From Candidatus Chloroploca sp. Khr17 (GTDB lineage Bacteria > Chloroflexota > Chloroflexia > Chloroflexales > Chloroflexaceae): a stretch of DNA of 64,000 bases. The position numbers and the translations under genes are program-made. Position 1 is the stretch's first letter. Each line of letters opens with the position of its first letter. Positions 59,402 to 64,000 of the stretch are shown one piece after another. The notes under the pieces were generated by a model. That model saw nothing but the letters and a program-made list of their open reading frames with translations, had not been told where the DNA came from and ran no database searches. The stretch lies in assembly GCF_004138165.1 (NCBI RefSeq), contig NZ_RYFF01000023.1, forward strand, positions 1 to 64,000, given 5' to 3'.

Positions 59402-60514
59402 TCACAACACCATCAACTCCCGCGCAAACGTCGTCAGGCTGCGCGCCCCATCAGCGGTGAGCACCATATCGTCTTCGATCCGCACACCAAACCGCCCAGG
59501 CAGATAAATCCCCGGCTCGACCGTAAAAGTCGTGCCCGCCACCAGCGGCTGATCACTCCCAGCCACAATCTGCGGCAGCTCGTGGGTCTCAAGCCCAAAG
59601 CCATGGCCCGTGCGATGAATGAAATACTCCCCATACCCCGCTTGCGCAATAACGTCGCGGGTGGCCGCATCAATGGTCGTACCAGTGACCCCAGGGCGAC
59701 AGGCGGCGCGGCCAGCAGCATTCGCCCTCAGCACCAACTCATACACCTCACGCGCCTCGGGTGCGGGTTCGCCAAGCGCCACAGTACGGGTGATGTCAGA
59801 CACATAGCCACGATACCGTGCCCCACAATCAAGAATGATCAGCTCACCCTGTTGCAACGGGCGGTCACTGTTCAGATGATGCGGACTCGCCCCATTAGGA
59901 CCTGAGGCAATCAGATTCGCAAAACTCTCTTCGTCGGCACCTGCGGCGATGATCGCATCGGTGCAGATCCGCGACAGCGCACGCTCGGTCAGGCCCGGCT
60001 TGATCTGCGCCAACACACGCTGCAGCGCCGTCTCGACGATCTGCACGGCTCGTTCGATCAAGGCCAATTCGTCGGCATCCTTCACCATCCGCAATCCGGC
60101 AAAAAGGTGCGTCGCATCATACGTCGCCACCCCCGGCATCACCGCTTCGAGCGCACGCAGGTGCATCACGGTCATCGCGCTGGGCTCAATCGCCAGACGC
60201 AGCTCACGGGCGTCACGGCCAAACGCTGCCGTCACTGCCGCCGCAAGCGCCGCCAACGGCCCATCCTGATCCGCCCACGGAAACAGACGCACAGGCACCT
60301 GCGCGTTTGCCTCGGCCTGCATCTGTTCAAGCGCAGGCACGACCAGACAGGGCAGCGCACCACTGGCCGGAATGAGCGTCAGGTTCAAACGTTTGCCATG
60401 ATGAAAATTCAGCCCGGTAAAATAGTGCAGATTCGCATCAGGGGTCAACACCAGTCCAGCGAGACCGAGCGCCTCAACCTCGGCCATCATCCGTTCGATT
60501 CGTTGCTTATGCAT
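59402..60514 (-). CDS. M24 family metallopeptidase (Xaa-Pro peptidase-like)
   Basis: A 370-residue cytoplasmic aminopeptidase-fold enzyme. An N-terminal creatinase-like domain (about 1-135: VLTPDANLHYFTGLNFHHGK) precedes the pita-bread domain. Metal ligands are visible: Asp in ILDCGARYRGYVSDITRTVA (two Asp), His in FIHRTGHGFGLETHELPQIV, Glu in TFTVEPGIYLPGRFGVRIED (first Glu, then Glu in VRIEDD). Family members cleave Xaa-Pro bonds in dipeptides or at peptide N-termini. There is no signal peptide. It is transcribed in the same direction as, and about 30 bases after, the antiporter gene, so it may share that transcript. Substrate specificity cannot be read. Confidence 0.93.
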   Translation of the reverse strand: MHKQRIERMMAEVEALGLAGLVLTPDANLHYFTGLNFHHGKRLNLTLIPASGALPCLVVPALEQMQAEANAQVPVRLFPWADQDGPLAALAAAVTAAFGRDARELRLAIEPSAMTVMHLRALEAVMPGVATYDATHLFAGLRMVKDADELALIERAVQIVETALQRVLAQIKPGLTERALSRICTDAIIAAGADEESFANLIASGPNGASPHHLNSDRPLQQGELIILDCGARYRGYVSDITRTVALGEPAPEAREVYELVLRANAAGRAACRPGVTGTTIDAATRDVIAQAGYGEYFIHRTGHGFGLETHELPQIVAGSDQPLVAGTTFTVEPGIYLPGRFGVRIEDDMVLTADGARSLTTFARELMVL

Positions 60515-60545
60515 CGTCGCGCCATCCTTCCCGCTCCATGCTTCC

Positions 60546-62012
60546 CTACTTCAGCACCAACTCACCCCGTGCATGCAGTTCCTGAACTCTCGGCAACATT
60601 TCGGGCGTGGCTAGCACCAGCAGATGATCATCAGGCAGCAGCACCGTTCCGCCATTGGGAATCAACAACTCTTCACCGCGTTGGATCTGCACCACCAGCA
60701 AGCCCCGCGGCAGATCGAGCTGAATCAAGGATTTGTTGACCACCGACGAGTCCGCAGGCACCACAATATCAAGCATACGACTACGCAGGCTCACATCAGG
60801 CACATAGGTCTGCGTCTCAGGTGGGCGTGGACGATCCGCATTGAGCTTGAGCCACCGTGCAACATGGCTGATCGTCATCCCCTGGAGCAAGACCGAGACA
60901 AGCACGATAAAAAAGACGAGGTTAAAGATCATCCCTGCGTGAGGCACCCCAGCAATCAAGGGAAAGGTCGCCATCACAATCGGCACAGCCCCGCGCAAGC
61001 CCGCCCACGAAACCATCAAGATCTCGGCGGGGCCACGACGAAACCAGATCAGCGAGGCAAAAACACTCAGTGGCCGCGCCACAAAGGCGAGAAAGAGCGC
61101 CAGCAACAACCCGCTTCCCGCCACCGGAATGAGTTGCGAAGGAAAGACAAGCAATCCGAGCGTCAAGAACATCGCAATCTGCATCAGCCAGGCAATGCCA
61201 TCATGAAAGCGCAGGATCGAACGCTTATGCACCAGATTATAGTTGCCAATGACAATGCCAGCCAGATAAACCGCCAGAAAGCCATTGCCCCCAATCAGTG
61301 ACACGAGCGCGTAGATCAGCAGGATCAGACCGAGCGTCAAGACAACATACAAACCCTCTTGCTGGAGGCGAATGCGGTTAATGATCACCACCGCTAACCG
61401 GCCAAGTCCATAGCCACCCAGGGCACCGAGACTCATTTGCAGCAGAAAACTGGGCACCAGATCAAGCAGCGAGCCATTGGGGTTGAGCAGCAAACCGGTC
61501 AAGCCGAGCGTCAAAAAGACGGCAATCGGATCATTCGAGCCCGACTCAAGCTCAATCAGCGGCTCCAGATTATGCTGAAGATTGACGCCGCGCTCGCGCA
61601 TCACGGCAAAGACTGCGGCAGCGTCGGTCGAAGAGACAATCGCTCCGATCAAAAGCGCTTCGAGCAAACCAAACCCGAGCAACCACATGGCAAAAAGGCC
61701 CACAATGGCCGCGCTCAACAAGACCCCAAGGTTCGCCAGCACCAGACCCTGCCCAAGCACAGGCCGGATGGCCTTCCAATCAGTATCGAGGCCCCCCGAA
61801 AAGAGGATGTAGATCAGCGCGATCACGCCAACCGTCTGGGCAAGTTGATAATCGGCAAAGGCAATGCCCCCGGGACCCTGGCTACCGGCCAGAATGCCAA
61901 TCGTTAAAAAGAGGATCAACCCCGGCACACCAAACCGATTCGAGGCACGCGTGGCAATAATGCTCAAGATGAGCAGGCCCGCCGCGATGAGCAACGTCCA
62001 TTCTATGCTCAT
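60546..62012 (-). CDS. CPA1-type potassium/sodium-proton antiporter (CvrA/NhaP2-like)
   Basis: A 488-residue membrane protein with about 12-13 helices followed by a C-terminal TrkA-C/RCK-type regulatory domain (about 410-488: MLDIVVPADSSVVNKSLIQL, then GTVLLPDDHLLVLATPEML). The transport core carries the CPA motif LFSGGLDTDWKAIRPVLGQG and the S-S-T-D-A-A-A motif in LIGAIVSSTDAAAVFAVMRE, then ELESGSNDPIAVFLT with the paired Asn-Asp. YhaU/CvrA and NhaP2 have this layout and expel K+ or Na+. Its ATG overlaps the stop of the upstream KefB-like gene by four bases, so two different antiporters form one operon. Confidence 0.9.
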   Translation of the reverse strand: MSIEWTLLIAAGLLILSIIATRASNRFGVPGLILFLTIGILAGSQGPGGIAFADYQLAQTVGVIALIYILFSGGLDTDWKAIRPVLGQGLVLANLGVLLSAAIVGLFAMWLLGFGLLEALLIGAIVSSTDAAAVFAVMRERGVNLQHNLEPLIELESGSNDPIAVFLTLGLTGLLLNPNGSLLDLVPSFLLQMSLGALGGYGLGRLAVVIINRIRLQQEGLYVVLTLGLILLIYALVSLIGGNGFLAVYLAGIVIGNYNLVHKRSILRFHDGIAWLMQIAMFLTLGLLVFPSQLIPVAGSGLLLALFLAFVARPLSVFASLIWFRRGPAEILMVSWAGLRGAVPIVMATFPLIAGVPHAGMIFNLVFFIVLVSVLLQGMTISHVARWLKLNADRPRPPETQTYVPDVSLRSRMLDIVVPADSSVVNKSLIQLDLPRGLLVVQIQRGEELLIPNGGTVLLPDDHLLVLATPEMLPRVQELHARGELVLK

Positions 62013-64000
62013 ACCGTCACCCCATCAGCATTGTCGTCTACCCTTTGCGCCACAGGTTGCCCCTGCAGCACCAGCGTAAGCGCGCTCAGTTGCTCGGCAT
62101 CACCAATCACCCCCACCAGATCCCCGACCTGAAAGGTTGTGCTTGATTTGGGATTCGCGATCAGGTGCTTGGCGCGAATCAAAGCAATCACCGAAGCCCC
62201 CGTGCGCGCCCGCAGGTTTGCTTCAGCCAGACTCAAGCCCACAATCAAACTCGTATGCTCCACCGTCAACCAGGCAATCTCCATCCCTCGCACCGTACGC
62301 AGCAACTGCTCAAGCACCTGCTGTTCTTCCGGCGTCGAAATCGACGTATCATAGCGATCGCGACGCACCGCATCGGCATAACGTTGCACCTCACCCGCCG
62401 GATACCCCAGGCTCAACAGCGTATGGCGCATCACTTCTAGCCCGCCTTCAAGCTCGGGATGAATGACATCCCGAGCCCCAAGGTGGGTCAACCGTTCAAT
62501 CCCCGAGGTTGTCGCCGCCCTGGCGATCACCGGCAAATGCGGGGCCAGATCGTGAGCAGCCGCCACAACAATCTCCGAAGCCGCCTCATCGGGCAGCGTC
62601 ACCACAAGCGCACGAGCCTGTTCAAGGCGCGCATGCGTTAACACCTCAGAATTTGCCGCATCACCATAGAGCGTCGGCACCCCACGTGCCTCGAACTCAG
62701 CGGCCCGTCGCGCATCAATTTCAACCACAAGATGAGGCACACCGAGGTGTTTCAACACATTAATGATATGCTCGCCCACCCGCCCATAACCAACGACCAC
62801 CACATGCTCAGTTACCGATTTGGCCAGTGGATCAGGCGGAGGAGGATGGCGGTCAAGCAAAGCCCAGAACGCAGGGATACGCTGCAAAAACCGCTCGGCG
62901 TGAGGAATTGCACGAAACATCAATGGGTTGACCATAATGGACAATAGAGCACCGGCAAGCACCAGTGCATACTGATCAGAACTGAGCACCCCCAGCATCA
63001 CCCCGGCCTGACCCACAATGAACGCAAACTCACCAATCTGGCTCAACCCGGCTGCCACCACCAGCGCAATCCGCCCACTGACCGGCAAGATCAACCCGAG
63101 GCTCAAGGCAATGATGGCCCGACCAACGACAATCAAGGTCGTCACAAGCAAGACATCCCCGGCATGATTGAGCAAATAGAGCGGATTGACCAGCATCCCA
63201 ACCGACACAAAAAAAATGACCGCGAAGGTCTCGCGGAAGGGTAACACTTCATTGCCAACCTGAAGGCCAACCTCCGACTCGCCGAGCACCACCCCGGCGA
63301 GAAAGGCCCCCAGGGCCAGCGAGACCCCAAACAGCGTGGCCGCGCCAAACGCAATGCCGAGTGACACCGCTACTGCCGCAAGGATAAAGAGCTCACGCGA
63401 GCGCGTCCGCGCAATGCGAATCATCAACCAGGGCATCACCCGCGCCCCCACAAAGAGCATCAAACCAATAAAGGCAGCCGCTTTCAGCAGCGCGGTTGTT
63501 ATCGCTACCCACGAGGAACCATCAGTTGAACCACTGATCACGAGCGCGGGCAACAACACCAGGATAAGCACCGTCGCCAGATCTTCGAGCACCGTCCAAC
63601 CAACAACCACACGCCCAGCATCCGTTTTCAGCAAGCCGTTGTCCATCAAGCCACGCATCAAGACAACCGTACTCGAAATCGACAGCGAGAGCCCAAAGAC
63701 AAGGCTGGCCCCAAAAGACCACCCCCACGCTTGCGTCAGCCCAAAGCCCAGCGCAACGACAGTGATCATTTGCAGGATCGCACCAGGGATCGCAACCCGA
63801 CGTACAGCCCAAAGATCTTTGAGCGAAAATTGCAACCCCACGCCGAACATCAAAAAAATAACCCCGAGTTCAGCGAGTTGGCTAATTTCGCCCACATCAC
63901 CCACAAACCCAGGCGTAAACGGGCCAATCGCCATACCCGCAAATAGATAGCCCACAATCGTCGGCATCCCAAAACGACGTGCAAGCAAACCGCCGACAAA
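62009..64000 (-). CDS. CPA2-type cation/proton antiporter with TrkA-N and TrkA-C (KefB/YbaL-like), partial
   Basis: The N-terminus is beyond the window; the frame is open to base 64000, and the TTG near 63988 lies inside the protein. About 660 residues are visible. The membrane part has LGVIFLMFGVGLQFSLKDLW and SISSTVVLMRGLMDNGLLKT, typical of KefB/KefC and YbaL (Na+/H+ or K+/H+ exchange). The NAD-binding TrkA-N has VVVGYGRVGEHIINVLKHLG, an intact G-x-G-x-x-G, then VEIDARRAAEFEARGVPTLY. A C-terminal TrkA-C (TGASVIALIRAKHLIANPKS) follows. Only the first exported helices are missing. Redox or nucleotide binding by TrkA-N should regulate it. The C-terminal TGA overlaps the start of the second antiporter gene. 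Confidence 0.92.
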   Translation of the reverse strand, partial: FVGGLLARRFGMPTIVGYLFAGMAIGPFTPGFVGDVGEISQLAELGVIFLMFGVGLQFSLKDLWAVRRVAIPGAILQMITVVALGFGLTQAWGWSFGASLVFGLSLSISSTVVLMRGLMDNGLLKTDAGRVVVGWTVLEDLATVLILVLLPALVISGSTDGSSWVAITTALLKAAAFIGLMLFVGARVMPWLMIRIARTRSRELFILAAVAVSLGIAFGAATLFGVSLALGAFLAGVVLGESEVGLQVGNEVLPFRETFAVIFFVSVGMLVNPLYLLNHAGDVLLVTTLIVVGRAIIALSLGLILPVSGRIALVVAAGLSQIGEFAFIVGQAGVMLGVLSSDQYALVLAGALLSIMVNPLMFRAIPHAERFLQRIPAFWALLDRHPPPPDPLAKSVTEHVVVVGYGRVGEHIINVLKHLGVPHLVVEIDARRAAEFEARGVPTLYGDAANSEVLTHARLEQARALVVTLPDEAASEIVVAAAHDLAPHLPVIARAATTSGIERLTHLGARDVIHPELEGGLEVMRHTLLSLGYPAGEVQRYADAVRRDRYDTSISTPEEQQVLEQLLRTVRGMEIAWLTVEHTSLIVGLSLAEANLRARTGASVIALIRAKHLIANPKSSTTFQVGDLVGVIGDAEQLSALTLVLQGQPVAQRVDDNADGVTV

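Noticed and set aside
59163-59405. AKARRREG-type 80-codon frame
   Set aside because: Translation of CTTCGCG repeats, no ribosome site and no conservation expected.
60107-60739. 210-codon plus-strand frame across the peptidase and antiporter gene junction
   Set aside because: Shadow over two well-supported minus-strand genes.

Overview
The window looks like a chromosomal segment of a Chloroflexi (Chloroflexota) bacterium, probably a filamentous Chloroflexales/Herpetosiphonales-type genome. This is inferred from gene content and style: Thr/Pro-rich secreted proteins ending in R-V-Y-L-P-x-V, LGFP-like 'YWxxNGGLxxFGFPIT' repeats, a PurL of about 980 residues, many short intergenic repeat families, and AGGAGG-type ribosome sites with ATG, GTG and TTG starts. 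No rRNA, tRNA or CRISPR array was recognised.

Layout. 1-2.9 kb is an accessory patch: the 3' part of an IS630 element, a GNAT acetyltransferase followed by an integron-type attC site, a chimeric scar joining the tails of a PglX-like DNA methylase and an ImmA/IrrE-like protein, and an ATC-hydrolase family gene. 2.8-5.2 kb has a secreted 14-repeat RCC1-like protein and a cluster of dispersed repeats. 5.2-16 kb is mostly housekeeping: a phosphoribulokinase/uridine-kinase-like gene with transaldolase, purL, a DUF1444 gene, a membrane protein, aat, a small gene with two tandem Doc-type Fic genes, and ppdK followed by a 37-residue membrane microprotein. 16-24.6 kb is a sugar-uptake operon (solute-binding lipoprotein, two permeases, a very large putative glycoside hydrolase or phosphorylase) divergent from a LacI-type regulator, with four LacI-like operator palindromes near the divide. 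24.6-27 kb has prfC and an XRE-cupin regulator.

27-36 kb is a second accessory zone: fragments of an IS1634-type transposase, an Ig-like protein and a SARP-type regulator; two convergent putative PD-(D/E)XK proteins; a DUF4926 gene; an AAA ATPase with a nuclease-like C-terminus; and a metalloprotease/beta-helix protein without its N-terminus, followed by repeats. 36-40 kb has an LGFP-repeat secreted protein, enolase and a DUF4397 secreted protein. 40-49 kb holds a DsbA-like lipoprotein, a REC-GGDEF regulator, a TnpB element with a nonsense codon, a UrtA-like binding lipoprotein and a large hybrid histidine kinase overlapping it. I read the last pair, with the REC-GGDEF gene, as a ligand-sensing c-di-GMP pathway.

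49-56 kb is a four-gene operon that fits glucosylglycerate-type compatible-solute metabolism: GH63-like hydrolase, GT4, UspA-UspA-GpgS fusion, and GH13_18 phosphorylase. 56-59.4 kb has lemA and DUF3137, then decayed GxxExxY genes, an orphan MNT nucleotidyltransferase and repeats. 59.4-64 kb has an M24 peptidase and two overlapping cation/proton antiporter genes with TrkA domains, the last cut by the window edge.
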